DNA of 64,000 bases. Origin: Corinectria fuckeliana (lineage: Eukaryota > Ascomycota > Sordariomycetes > Hypocreales > Nectriaceae). The notes under the pieces are model-generated. The model was given only the letters and a program-made list of their open reading frames with translations. It searched no databases and was not told where the DNA came from. Positions 41,881 through 55,074 of this stretch are shown here, in pieces. Position numbers and translations under genes: made by a program. The DNA lies in NCBI GenBank assembly GCA_019137255.1, contig WPDH01000004.1, forward strand, positions 558,001-622,000, given 5' to 3'. The first letter of the stretch is position 1. Each line of letters starts with the position of its first letter.

Positions 41881-42177
41881 ATGTCGGCCGCGCCTCTCTT
41901 CTGGTCCACTCCCCTCAAGTACTGCCGCTGGGCAGCCCGCGAGCGCCCGGCCCTCTTCTGGTCCGTCATCATCGGCGCTGCCGGCCCCGTCGCCATGCCC
42001 ATTGTCCCTCCGATCCGATACTACTTCGGCGATATCGACGCGCCCCCGGTGCCCGTTACCTACCCTGGTTTGTTGCTTTTCCCAAGCCCAAAGACCGAAA
42101 GAGAGGGAAAACTAACCCAGGCCTTGCTAGTCCCGGCCGGCCCGCGGAAACAGCTGACCGGTTACGATGACGAGTAA
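41881..42177 (+). CDS. nuo9.5: NADH:ubiquinone oxidoreductase 9.5-kDa subunit (complex I)
   Basis: Two exons (41881-42067 and 42131-42177; G|GTTTGT...GCTAG|TC) give 77 residues. The open frame extends upstream without an ATG; the ATG at 41881 (CCACCATGTCG) has an ideal context. The sequence MSAAPLFWSTPLKYCRWAARERPALFWS, a single membrane helix (about 27-45, VIIGAAGPVAMPIVPP) and the ending VPAGPRKQLTGYDDE match the small accessory complex I subunit described in Neurospora. It sits in the mitochondrial inner membrane. Retaining the intron would keep the frame open and change the C-terminal region by 21 codons. Very small genes like this are easily missed by automatic annotation. Confidence 0.93.
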   Translation: MSAAPLFWSTPLKYCRWAARERPALFWSVIIGAAGPVAMPIVPPIRYYFGDIDAPPVPVTYPGLLLFPSPKTEREGKLTQALLVPAGPRKQLTGYDDE

Positions 42178-42555
42178 ACCGTTGAGTCTGTGGGAAGAGA
42201 AACCAGGACAACGCAAGTGGGAAACGGCGGAAAGCACGCATTGTACAGACTACGGCGTATGAGACAGCAGAGGAGGATAGAACTGAGGACAAGGATAGCC
42301 AGATCCATCCAGCAATTGACGCTACAAATATTTTCCATGACGTTCCCAGAATCCATACAAGAAGCCGCCATATACATGCATTCGCGTTTCTCGAGTCGAG
42401 CTCTAATATGCAGAAACCAATTCAACGCTGAGTATCGATACAGCAAACCCAACGCTTCTCCCGCGCTCGCAGCAAGCATTCCCACGATAGGCACATCACA
42501 GCGAGCAGTGTCGATGACTACTCTGAACCGTGGTTCTAGTCGGAAGGTTTAGGCT
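42178..42555. other. Convergent 3' spacer nuo9.5 / BEACH gene
   Basis: 378 bp containing the 3' ends of two convergent genes. A plus-strand frame across it has no domain. Nothing else seen. Confidence 0.6.
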
Positions 42556-45500
42556 CTACCTGTCCCTGCTTATGAAATTCCACTCATACTAGAATGTGTC
42601 AGTTATGCTTTGAGGGCGGGGAGGTTTCGGGGCGGATCTTACAACTCGGCCATCGTCATCTCCCGTGTACACACACGTCGGCATTGGGGTGATGCAAGTC
42701 ATCGCCGCCTCTGTGTTCGCGCCCTTCTCGTTCTTGTAGTCCACGTGATCCAGCTTCCTCAAGAGCTCCAGCGTCCATCGGCCGCCAGTGATACTCCTGC
42801 GCCAAACATTGACCCGTCCGCGCTTGTGGCCTGTGAAGATGAGGTAACTCTCTAGCCACTCATTTCCTGCGCCCTCGTAAAAGGCGCATGAGTGGATATA
42901 GTCATCCTGCTCAAAGCACACGTTCTGGTCAAGCAGGAGCGTCCCATTGAGCGTGTACAGGAGCACATTTGGCCCAGAGCAGAGGAGAATCTCGCCGGAG
43001 ATGTCATTGATGCGAGCACACTCCACTGCGCGTACCAAGGGTAGCTTGCGGATGAACGACAGCCGGTTGAGGTCCCACAGAAACGCTTGTCCATCCGAAG
43101 ATACCGTCAAGAAGGTGCTAAACGCCTTGCTTACCGCAATCGTGGTAACCGGTGTCTTGTGTCCAAACAGACTCGACCTCGGTAGGAGTTCCACTTGTTT
43201 GCCTGGGGCCGACTGCATCGCATATACCGACACGACACAATCCTCACCGGCAGTGATCAGTGTCTTGGAGTCGGCGAAGCACGCGCAGGAGATCTGTCCA
43301 ATGTGGAGGTTTTCGAAGAGGCCAGCCGGCTTTCGGGAGTTAGCGACGCGGCCATAGTCAGGGATGTAGTGGCGTTTTACCTTCCGGTTATCGCTGATGA
43401 AGAAGCGGATGCTGTTATCGGCGTATCCCCATTCCAGGAACTTGTCATACGACGGGAGGTTCAGCCGGAAAGAAGAAGCACATAAAAGACGGTCCAGCTT
43501 CGGCGCGTAGATTAAGGTCGCCACCCGCTCGTGGCTCTCTGTTTTGTATTAGCTGAGTTCCATGTTGAGGGCCTGCAGCCCCATCCTCATGTCACTTACC
43601 AAGAAGCGGGTTTGGGAGGCAAACAAGTGAAAAGATGCCGGTGTCAAGCCGACGAACTGGACACTGGGCATTTTCCCGAGCCGGATGACACTTTGTGAAC
43701 ACCTGGTGAGGTGTCTGACCAAAGTTGTGAATCACACCCGCCATGATGGCTCTCTCCTTGGCATCAGTGATGCTGTCCAAGTCGGTTGCACCTCGGTACG
43801 ACAGATGGTGGAACACGTTCAGGTTTTCGACGGCAGCTTCTCCTCGTTGCTTGAATCCAAACACCAAGTCAATCCACTTATGCAAGTTCTCGCTGACGTA
43901 TGGGCTCTCGAGGGCCTCTCGATGTTTGGCAATGAATATTCTGGGGTCGCCCTTAGCCCATGGGGGAAGCTCAACGTGGTCAACCCTAGCACCATTGCTC
44001 TCCCTGTTGCCAAAGTTGTAGCCGTTGATGTTTGTCAAGAACTCGGACAGGCAGAAAAACTCCGGAATAAGCTCTCTCACATCAGCCTTGTTCCTACCTG
44101 AGGATGATCTCCAAGCGTCCGGGATCGACTGGAACAGCCGATCTGCGTGGTCGAAGCTTCCTCCCTGGAGCAGTATGTACGACTGCACGAACGGCGGTAG
44201 ACGGATCAGGTACGAAGAGACGATCATAGCTGAGGAGTAGTGTGTTCCATAATGAAACGGAATCTCCCCAATCTCAGCCAGCGCGTTGTAGCTCTCAACG
44301 TACCCCGAGACTCGGCTGGGCGTCTGTGCGCCCATCGGCTTGGACAAATCTCGGAACGTTGCTGGATCTTCCAGGTCGAGGTCGTCACTGGTATAGTCGG
44401 CCAGAATCCAGGGGAAAACTGGATATTGGGTGAGGTCGTTGAAGGTTCGTCCAGCCATTGTGTTCACCATCATCAAGTAATGGAAGTTGGAGATCTCGCC
44501 TCTCTGCCATTGCTTCATGATGGGGTTCCACGGCGAAGAGTTGAAGAATGTGCCAAATTTGGATCCAAACCCTTGTGGCGACTCCTCGACGACTTTCAGT
44601 GACTCCAGGCGCCAACCATCCTCCGGGTTTGGAAGCGCGTTCGCACCAGTCGTGTGGGGAGCCTTGTTCAGCATCTTGACGAACAGGTCGTCACGTACAG
44701 CCGCGTTGATGGTGGTCAGCAAGTAGCTCCGCCCGTCGGTGAAAAAAGCCTCTATGGCAACATCGCGAAAAAGGAAACGGCGTTTTGAGATGCTAATCAC
44801 GTCATGCCAGCGCCAGTGCCTTGACTCTTGGTCGTTAAGACCAGCATTCTGTCGCTTTTCGGATGTCTTCGTATCGGTAACAATCTGAGAGAACGGATCG
44901 CGTTCATCCGGGGGTGCTTGCCACACGTTTACAATGTCCCCGTTGGCGCACTGGAATACGTTGTCCATCATGTACAAGGCATCCTTGCCTATTATGAGAA
45001 TGCCTTCACATGCTTCCAGTCCGACAATGCGAGAGATGTTGTACGCGGCTTGCACCTGGTCGCCATGTTCTAGCCGGCGCATCACCTTTCGGTTTTTGTC
45101 TTCGAAACCTTCGTCTCCCTCGTTGGGGTCGTTTGGATCATCCACAAGCTCAAAGTCTTCTTCAGGAGAAACCCCAGAGCTTGGTTGTTCCGTGGACGAC
45201 TCTGGCTCTTCGATGAACTGCGCTGTGTCGTTCCCATCCAGAATATTAGATGAACCGGTCTTTGCCGTTGGCGTCACCACGCTCGTTATGACAGAAGGAA
45301 CCGGGCTCCCTGAGGTATTGAGTCGCAGTGCCTGCGTGATCTCGCCGGTCTTCCGTTTAGGTTGGTAATCGTCCGCGTTCGTGTTGTAGTCGGGGAGTAT
45401 CCTCAGTCGCATCCGGTTTCGCCCTTCGGTTCGGTCGAGTTTCCATCTGGACGGGATCGGCTCGCTGAGTACGGCCCCGGGACGCCTCAAATCTCGTTCC

Positions 45501-48500
45501 ATCTTTTTGTAGCCCGAGCTGAGGAAAACTAAGTCGTCTTGCTGATCCTGCATGATACGCTGATACTTAAAATACTCTGAGTTGTATATGCTCTTCATCC
45601 AAGCGCTGTTGCCGATATCGTGACTAATCATGATCTTGTCTGTGTTCATGTTCTCGATGTGCCATGCTCTAAGTCTCTCCTTGCGTTTGAAAACGCGATT
45701 CTTGGCTGTCTCGGCAGTGTGACTGTTTTCCGCACTGACAAAGTCTTCCCATGTTTTTGACATACCACCAAAGAAGAGGACATCCAAAGACGGGCGGTGA
45801 TTGTCAACCCACTCTAAGAACGACTCATCGTCGACGCCAGTTAACTTCTGGAAGTCATTTGAAAGCTGCTTCTGGTCCGGGGACATGCATGAGCGAATCA
45901 GAGTCGCAGATTCGTCGGGCTTCTGTACAAGAATGATGCGCAGAAAGTTTGCAGCAGCCAGCCGAATCGGCTTTTTGTCATCGGTCAGCTTTGTGTACAG
46001 TTGGTACCAATAGAGCTTGAGGAAATCATCCTCGGAAGAGAAACAGGCCAAAATAGACATCTGCCAGTACACGAGCTTGTTCATAAAATCCCTTGCCTCG
46101 ATTTCTGTGGTCTGGGGACTATCCAAATCAGACAGCTTCAGCAGTATGATCCTCAGCAGGCAGCTGCGGACCATAGACACGGCTTGGCTACACAGCCGAA
46201 CACTCTTCAGGCTAGAAATGTCGGGTCGCTGAAGGAATTCTAGAAGCATGCCGATGAACTCAATCATAGTTTCGGCGCCATTCATGAACCACCCCTCAAA
46301 GATTGCTTCTGACATGTGTTGACAGAATCTTGCCAGGTTCGTGATGATTCGAGGCTCACAGATCGCCTTTTGGTTCAGTTGCATATTGCTGGTGAGCTGA
46401 GTGATGACGTTTCGGAGGATGCAAGACTCGAAATAGGCCTGATGCTCCTGAAAGCCTGGTGGGACCTTGGTGAAGAGGCCAAACCCAGGGAACTCCTTTC
46501 GAGCGAGAAGCTGGTCCATGAACACGCTCACAACAAGTTCCACAATCCCTTCCAAGATCTCACTGCTAGGCTTCTGCCTTGGTATCTTCTTCCGGGGCGA
46601 TAGCGCTGGGTTTAAGCGAGCAGGGCTTGGGCCAAGCGGCGACTTGTGGGCTGTGAGAAGGATGAAGGAAGATGCTCTGCGGAGAGGTGTGCCTTTTGGA
46701 GGCGTCGACTGAGGCGATGGAACAGGATCCACGCTGCTTGTCCTCACAATTGGAGTTGCTGCCGAGGCACTGCCTCCGACTGGGCGGATGATGACATCAG
46801 TCCCTTCAAAGGTGAGCGCCGAGTTCCCGGAGTTCAGTTCGATCTCAGGCGTCACGGCATCGGCGCTGACGATGATAGGATAAAGGGCAGCTAGCAATAG
46901 CCTCACCCAATCCGAATTCAATGCAAAATCCCGAAATTCGGCTGATCTCGCGTGCAGGTCCAGCAGGAAACGAATCACGGTATGCAGTACACCAGCATGG
47001 CTCACAATCCGCTCGCTGTCCTTCGTGAATGTCACTAATTATGGTTAGCCCAGCAATCTTATAAGATCTAGTGTTCACTTGCATCGCGTTTCCAGGGCTG
47101 TCCTGAGGTCCATAGAACTTGCCCGTGGTCGTACATCCTGAACAGAACGTCCCTCTCTCAGGACATTGGCCGGGGCTGCATTGCTTGCTGGAGAGTCTGG
47201 ATCATCTTGATATCTCATCACATCCTTGAGACCATGTTGGAGAAGGGCCGTGACAATCAGTAACGATTCCGGATACACGACCTTGCGCTTGCCGAAAATG
47301 TCCAAGAGACTGAAGAAGTCAAAGTTCCTGTCAAAGTCGATTTCGGCAACGTCATACCCGAACAAGATGCTGAAGCAGATAGGCCACAAGGTTGGCATGT
47401 CCCAGAACCTTTTGAGTCGACTCGCCATTATTGTGAAACCTCCGGATTTACCGGCAAACTTCGCTGTGTAAGTTGATCCATGAATCACCAAGAGTCGAGC
47501 AAGGATCTTGCAACCGTGTACGACAACTTCGGGGTCATCTTCCGCCAACAAGTACAGCAACCACTAAACAGGATGAGTATAAGATGCAAATCTGAGGATA
47601 ATCGTACGTCTCTTTACCTTATTTGTCACTGTGCGGGCAAACTTCTTAATGTGGCCCGTATTGCCCTTTTCACACAATATGCGAGAGTACATACTCAACA
47701 CTTTCACGCCCAGCTGCTTCTTAGTCAAAAATTTCAGACCAGACGGCGAAGTGAAGCCCGCCACATTGTCAACAGGGGTCCTCCTTGTCGGAGCTGGAGT
47801 ACTAGATCTCGAAATTGCTGAAAGAGGTCGTGATGTTCGTGAGAGTGAGGACAACGGAGAGTGAAATGCGTATGTGATGAACAACGACAGAGACCTCATC
47901 ACCTCTTGGCTGAAGTTTGACTTGACAAGTACTTCGAAAGCACCCATGAAATGGGGCACGCTATCTTCGGACACCACTTCACCTTTCATGGCATCTAGCA
48001 GCCGCTTCACAATACCTATCCAAGAGTTAGAATTTCTGCTAGTGATATTTCAGTAGTTGGTTGTACTTACGCATCCTAATCAGCCTGCGGCTGTTGAACT
48101 CGTGATACTTGCTCTTGACGGCAAATGTGACAAATTGTTTGTAGTACATCTCCTGGATACGCGGTGCCGACTTACGCCAGATATCCAGATCAATCAGTAA
48201 AGTTCGATAGGCAAGGGGGTTGATGATGAACGATTCCATGGGCTCGGCGTGGTTGTATCCAACGAACCCAAGAATTAAGCTGAGAAGTTGAAAAGCCAGT
48301 CGATCACGTTCGTCGTTGGTGACGGGGAGTCGAGACACGGTCGCATCGTTGCGGCCACTGCTGCCATATCCCAGCTTCACTCGTAGCAGCATACCCAGGA
48401 TGCCATATCCAGTGTCTCGCTCCATGGCTTCGCTATTTCTCCAACTCTGGCGAATACAATGAAACAGCATTTCAGCAGCACGGACAGTCTCATCTGCCGA

Positions 48501-50669
48501 GGATGCCCTCTCGAAGAGCTTTAGTGCCAATGGCGTGAAGCCAGCCAGGCGCCATAGATTCTCATCTAGGTAAGATGGAACAGCGACAATTGGATTGCCT
48601 CTAAAAGATGCCAGGCCGTGTGACCTAAACAGCGTATCAGGCAAGCATGGAACAGCACAATTGATGGCCAAGGGCGAACCCTCCTGATTAGACGCCCGGA
48701 AAAGATTGCGAGCACAATTCCTCGGCATTGAGCGCAACAGGCCTGTGTCCAGGTACTGGACGTTCTCTGGAAAGGTGGCGGAAGGAAGTATGCTCAGCAA
48801 GATCTTGGATTCTGGGAGCAACGAACTCGCTTTTTCGCGAATAGCTTTGAGAATATCCGAGTTCTCCTCCTTTCCGGGATGAGCGATTTCATTTCGCAGA
48901 CCCAGAGTGGCCGACGCCTCATAAGTTTGAAACCCTCCGAGGCTGTCCTGGAAGTTGCCTTGATACCGAGGTCCAAGGCCGTAGTGGACGGCCAAGTAAT
49001 CGTCACTCAATGCGTCCTCAAAAAGATGAGCAGAAGCAAGCGACCATCTTGAAAAGACGAGCCCGGCCCCAACCTGGTTCGACAGTTCCTTGGGAGTTCC
49101 CAAAAAGGCTTGGACTGGATTGGTTTTGTTCTGGTTCGAGTTGAAGGAAGCGAAACTCTCGTTGGTTCCGTTGGATAGTGGAGGTGGATGGGGGTAGTTG
49201 CAGCGGATCTGCTCGGAAAATTCGCCGTTGATATAGAGGGATGCCTTGCTAGCAGTCATAGTCTTTGGTCGCCGATGGACAATAGCGATGTGGTACCATT
49301 TGTTTTCTCGGAATGAGACTGACTTGAACCTAATACTAGGCTTGTTGGAAAAGACGGAGGTCTGAAGGATAAAGTTGTGGGTGTCTCTCTCGAGATACAT
49401 TAGCAAGAAACATGCCTGTGTAGAGTCGAATACGCCAAAGACGGTTGTGTGTGCAGTAGGGTCGAAACTGTCTACCCGGATCCAAGCCGTGAAGGTATAT
49501 CCAGCACTTGATTGGGGTGGGAATGAACGGCCAAGGCTAGGGAGCTCAAGGGAGGAGTGGCCATTCAGTGACAGGTCGAATTGAAAGAATGGAGGGCCAG
49601 AATATTTCGACGCCATCTGCAGGCAGAATTCGGATGCCTCGGGGCTCGGTGATGACAACAAAAATTGGGTATCTGCAGGTTGGTTGACGCCCAGAAACAT
49701 GAGCATCTTGCAGACGGCCAGGACCTTTTCACGCTCAGGGAGACTCAATGCTGAGTCAACACCAAAGACAACTCTGAGGAACTGGGATAAGACTCCAGTT
49801 GAATGAACGGCAGCCCGGTTGTAGATTGAGACGGATATGACGGACTGTATCGTCTCGAGAACAAGTAGAGACGCCGGACTCGCGGGCGCGTTCTTCATTC
49901 GAGGGATGGCTGTCCAAAAACTGACGACTGCTCTCAGAATCTCCGGATAACGTAGAATGGTCTTCGCGTTGATAACTTCTCGTACACCTGGTGAAATGTT
50001 CTCTGCAGATTTTGCTAAAACCAGGTCCCATTGTTCTTCTGCCTCTGAGCTGTCGTCGTCGTCATCGTTTGGAGGAGAGTTGTCGGTGTCCGGACGAAGA
50101 GCCTCGGCGACGGATTGGCAAAGCAGATCAAGGCCTTCATCGTCGAGGGCGAATGCGAGCAGTTTTCCAAAGACATGACAACTAATCCATGCATCTGGTT
50201 CGGCGCCACCCAGCCCAATGCTTGCAATGACCTGTTCCAGTGCTTCCCAGCCGCCACCCTCGACTTTGTATCTGAAGAATCGCCGGTTGCCAGCGTGTTC
50301 CCTCAGGGCTGCCGAAAGCACGTTCAGGGACTCGCCGAGCAGCTTGAAGAAGGCCAGCATATCCGAGTCGCTCCGCTTATCGGGGTTGTAGTAGCCCGAG
50401 AAGGCACGCAGCAAATTGAGGATACGCTCGAAGCCGTTGGCGTGGCGGAAGTCATTTTGGTGGACGGGGCTCGTTGCGGCAGCGATATGCTGAGCGATAT
50501 GCCGGAGGTTCTTGGATAATCGTGGGATCTCGGGGTATCCATTATCTTGGTGGAGGGTCGTGTCTTTAGCGAGCCCGTTGAGCAGGCCGTCGAGGATTTC
50601 GAGGGACTTGGAGGTGGGCGGATTGGAGGCCGACGTGGAAGACCGATATCTTCTCGGAATGGAAGCCAT
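42556..50669 (-). CDS. BEACH-WD40 protein (beige/LYST/neurobeachin family, Bph1/Lvs-like)
   Basis: Six exons (50669-48071, 48015-47618, 47563-47083, 47034-43600, 43538-42643, 42588-42556) give 2613 residues, the largest gene here. Order: N-terminal armadillo-like region; a concanavalin/laminin-G-like module (about 385-560, YTFTAWIRVDSFD to ASLYINGEF); long helical stretch; PH-like domain (about 1840-1960, EACEGILIIGKDALYMMDN); BEACH domain (about 2000-2275, including QRGEISNFHYLMMVNTMAGR, YPVFPWILADY and the FTKCHP end); C-terminal WD40 repeats (about 2310-2600) closing GRV|YEWNFISRDR in a 10-codon last exon. Such proteins act in vacuolar/lysosomal and endosomal membrane traffic. The third intron (47082-47035) has a GC donor (T|GCAAGT): only this donor keeps the frame, because the GTGAAC alternative three bases on shifts it and in-frame TAA blocks earlier acceptors. 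Confidence 0.95.
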
Positions 50670-53417
50670 TTTATTCTCAGTGGAACCAGGGGTTCATGCC
50701 AAAACCACCCTGCCCAGATCCCATCAAGGGTCCAGGACGTTATCAGTCGCGGTCGGCATCGAAAGGTAAGATTTCGAGCTGGTTGTAGCGGCGAGCGCGG
50801 GGCGCATGAACCTGTGGCGAATCGACAGTAAATGCAGGCGAGGGTAACAAGTAGGGGAAAGAATGCCGGTATATCGAGAGGGCTCGAGGCTTGTTCGAAC
50901 TTGAGGACCGTAAGCCGTGCACACGCGGTCGGTAACAAAATGAGAGTGTCTCGGGCAAAAGTTGGACTGGAGCCTGAACAACAATCTTGTGTCGAGTGCC
51001 TACCTGGGTACCTACCCTACCTCGTCACGGTCGGTCAGCCTTGGAGGTGTGGCTTAGCCCTGGTCCAGGAGTGTGCCCCGCCTGGGGCTGGTGGACTTGT
51101 GGCTTGGAGAGCTCAAGTAAGGAAGCTTGAGTGTGATGTCTCCGTGTTTCCGTGTTTCCGTCTTTGGCACTGCCGGAACTCCGTGCCTGAAGCCAGAATG
51201 CGTGAGATCTATTCATCTCGCAGGCTTATGATTTCTCTCTTGAATCCACTGCCTCTGCGGTCCCAGCTTGTTCCCTACTTACCTTAGCCTTGCCTGAGAA
51301 CCAAGCTTGCCAGCCAGTCCCGTAGAGCGTTGTTGGGTAAGCGGAAGAGTACTCATCTCTAAATTGCCATCAATCATGCCCTATCATCTTAATGTAGCAT
51401 TCACTACAACATTGCTTTGCGTGAAAAGTAGGTCTCTAGTGTGCTATTTGCGAGAATAGAAAGGAAGGAATGTTTCGAAGCGGTGCGACGAAGCATTCGT
51501 AACGGGACATTACCTCGAGCGGAGTTTTGCTCATTGACGCCATTTCAAGTCTTCCCAACGATAGGGGACAAGCACACTTCCGTGCAACAGCTGCCCTCGC
51601 CGTGCTTACTGGGAAACATCTCTTCAGTCTCTAATCCAATGCCTCTTACCCCTCTTACCCCTCTTTAATGTGCAAATGCTCATAGTTCTTCTGTGGCATA
51701 GGGTGAGAGAGATATGAGGCTTGCCCCGTATCTACCTTGCCTGCCTCCCTACTTATCTAATCAGGCAGTTGGTTGGGACCTTGATGAGAGTGGGGAGTCG
51801 GCTGTCTGGAATGAGCTACGACCTGCAGTAGATGGCGTTATCGGACGAGATAAAGCTACTTCAAGATGGAGCGAACGGGGGACGGCTTAAGGTAGGTACC
51901 TAGCTCGGGGACGGGGCGAAGCTGGGGCGAGAGTAGCCTATGACGACGGAGCACGGTGGCTATCTTTCAATCAGCCCGGCCCAGTGGAAGTGGAAGTACC
52001 TTACTCCAACTTGATTGGGGACGGGACGGGATGTACGAAGTAGACAGCAGTTGTGCAGGGAATGTTGAGCTGTCGAGATCGTGACGTTCATTGCTCATCT
52101 GGGAAGTGATTCATCATTGAGTGAGGCGAGCTTACGAGGTTCCTTACTGGAGCTTGGCCCGTGTTGATTCTGCCAGGGCAGTTGCTATGGCTGTCTGGGT
52201 GCCTGAGAGCCTGGGAAGTGAGACGCCGGTTTGCAGCATCAGGCACGTGCTAAGGACGTCGTCTGACTTGATGGATCATGTGGATCACAGTCGATGGGCC
52301 AATCGGAGCCTTCGAGCCGGGGCGCCCCCCGCATTCTGACACTGCACGCACTGGGAACGTCTGGGTGCAGCGTACCTAACTTCGTACACTGTACGTAACC
52401 AGGCACCTTGCTGTAGCTCCCTGTGGGGGTGACCTGGCTCCCGTCGCGGCGAGAAGGATACTTGGATACCTGTCCCATGAGGGCCGTCAGACAGTGCCTT
52501 CATCCCCGTCGGGTTCCTGCACACAGTGCCGGCCTCGTGCATCATTGACTGAGACCAGGCCCAGGGCGGTAGCGACCATAAGTAACACCGAGCACAGGGG
52601 CCGTGGCAACGCGCCTCGCTCGGTATTCTAGAGCCAGACAAACGCGAACGCCCTGGCCGGGAGCGGCGGCGTCAGCCGAGGGGGGGATGAGACAATCAGC
52701 GCTTGGAGGATGGAAGGCGCTGGTAGTTCGTACCTACAGGATTCCGCGCTCAGAGGACGGGAGCTACCAGCAAGCTCTCAGACTACCTAGCTGGTAGGTA
52801 GGTACTGTATAATCCCTTTGCGTGCTCTGCAGAGCAGATGGGCGGCCTTGGTGTCTGCCGTAACCTAAACGAGGCGCTGGCGCTTGTTACTGTTTGTTGG
52901 GGAGCGTCGTGACTCGTGAACTGGGCGCATTGATTACCGTGCTAGTCTGTAGTTGATCGCACGGAGCGTCATGGGAGCTCCAAGGTACCTTGGATCTAGT
53001 TGTTGCCGTTATCGCATCGCCCCGGGAACGGAATGCGTCACAGGATTGGATGGCCGTGGGGGCGCTAAGCCGTTCTAGGCGCTCAGCCACCGCTGTTATC
53101 GCCTACCCCAGCGACTGGATGCGTCACACCTGTCGCTCGCAGTGGCCCGCTCTGGCCCGCTGAGGCAACACCGGAGCTGTCGCACGCCTACGCTCCTTCC
53201 GTTTATCTACCCCGGGTCGTCTCGCCATTCTCTCTCTTCCTCCTTCATCATCCTCCTCTCATCCATCATCTCCATCATCATCCCGCATCGCCCTCTCCAT
53301 CCCATCGTCTCAGAGGGCTGTAGAGCATACGCTTGTTTTTCTTCGTTCTCTCCGGTCGCAGGTTGACCACCCCAGCAATCTCTCACTCTACCGTCCCGTT
53401 TGCACGGTTTCGTCATC
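50670..53417. other. Gene-free 2.7-kb interval between divergent BEACH and protease genes
   Basis: Contains the promoters of the BEACH gene (left) and of the subtilase (right; pyrimidine-rich with repeated ATCATC/CATCTC words at 53240-53300). ORFs in between are under 120 codons, overlapping and without domains. One exact TACGAAGTA lies at 52034-52042. Confidence 0.6.
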
Positions 53418-55074
53418 ATGAGAACCGCCTTCACCCTCTCTCTGGCGGCTGTCGCCAGCGCCAGCTCTTTCAGCGTTGGTACTATCCACGACAAGTCTGC
53501 CCCCATCCTCAGCTCCATCGAGGCTGAGAGCATCCCGGACTCGTACATCATCAAGTTCAAGAACCATGTCGATGATTCTGCTGCATCGGACCACCACACC
53601 TGGGTTCTTGACATCCACAACGGCGGCGAGCAGGAGCGCCTTGAGCTCCGAAAGCGCAGCCAGTCTACCAATGACTTCAATTCTTTCTCCGGCTTGAAGC
53701 ACACCTTCAACATTGGCGACTTCAAAGGCTACGCTGGTCACTTCCACGAGTCCATTATCGAGCAGGTCCGAAACCACCCTGATGTAAGTACAAGCCGCTA
53801 CCTGATGCTCTCGCCCACTGAGCCGAGGCTAACCAATAACTTAGATCGAGTACATCGAGCGGGACACCATCGTTCACACCATGCTTCCCATCGAGTCTCA
53901 GGACTTGGTCACTGAGAACAAGTGTGATGGCGAGACAGAGCGAAACTCTCCCTGGGGTCTTGCTCGTATCTCTCACCGAGACGGCTTGAACTTCGGTACC
54001 TTCAACAAGTACCTATATACCGAGACCGCTGGCGAAGGTGTCGATGCCTACGTTATTGACACCGGTACCAACACCGAGCACGTTGACTTCGAGGGCCGAG
54101 CCCACTGGGGCAAGACCATCCCCACTGGCGATGCTGATGAGGATGGCAACGGCCACGGCACCCACTGCTCTGGCACCATCGCCGGCAAGAAGTACGGCGT
54201 TGCCAAGAAGGCTCAGGTCTACGCCGTCAAAGTCCTTCGGTCTAATGGATCTGGATCCATGGCCGATGTTGTCAAGGGTGTTGAGTTTGCTGCTACCAGC
54301 CATTTGGAGCAGGCCGAGAAGGCCAAGAAGGGCAAGCGCAAGGGCTTCAAGGGTTCCGTCGCCAACATGTCGCTTGGTGGCGGCAAGACCCAGGCTCTCG
54401 ACGCTGCTGTCAACGCTGCTGTCCGCACCGGTGTTCACTTCGCTGTCGCCGCCGGAAACGACAACGCCGATGCCTGCAACTACTCTCCCGCTGCCGCTAA
54501 CGAGCCAGTCACTGTCGGCGCCTCTGCCCTTGACGACTCTCGTGCCTACTTCTCCAACTACGGCAAGTGCACTGACATCTTCGCCCCTGGCCTGAACATC
54601 CAGTCCACCTGGATCGGCTCTCCCTATGCTGTCAACACCATCTCTGGTACCTCCATGGCCTCTCCCCACATCGCGGGTCTCCTGGCCTACTACCTGTCTC
54701 TCCAGCCTGCCGAGGACTCTGAGTATGCTGTTGCCTCTATCACCCCCAAGGAGTTGAAGGAGAGCCTCGTCACCATTGCCACTGAGGATGTTCTGACCGG
54801 CATTCCCGAGGATACCCCCAACCTGCTCGCCTGGAACGGCGGTGGCTGCAGCAACTTCTCCAAGATTGTTGCGGCTGGTGGCTACAAGGCCAAGAAGCTC
54901 CCTACCACCATCGAGGAGCTTGAGGTCGCTATCGAGGAGGACTTCGAGGTTGTCTCTGGCAAGATTGTCAAGACTGCTAAGAATTTCGGCAACAAGGCCG
55001 AGCAGTTCTCTAAGAAGATCCACGAGCTCGTCGATGAGGAGGTCGAGCAGTTCCTCAAGGAGGTCTCCATGTAA
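53418..55074 (+). CDS. prb1: Vacuolar subtilisin-like serine protease (protease B / cerevisin, S8 family)
   Basis: Two exons (53418-53783 and 53845-55074; GAT|GTAAGT...CTTAG|ATC) give 531 residues. A signal peptide (residues 1-16) and an inhibitor-I9 propeptide (about 40-135, PDSYIIKFKNHVDD to IEYIERDTIVHT) precede the catalytic domain. The triad is visible: Asp194 in AYVIDTGTN, His226 in GHGTHCSG, Ser392 in SGTSMASPHIAG. The propeptide/catalytic architecture matches fungal vacuolar protease B (Prb1, Aspergillus PepC), which activates and degrades proteins in the vacuole; this group includes known fungal allergens. After the catalytic domain comes a charged helical tail (about 460-531, EELEVAIEEDFEVV to EEVEQFLKEVSM) likely removed or used in sorting. 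Codon use is C-ending and regular, consistent with high expression. Confidence 0.96.
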
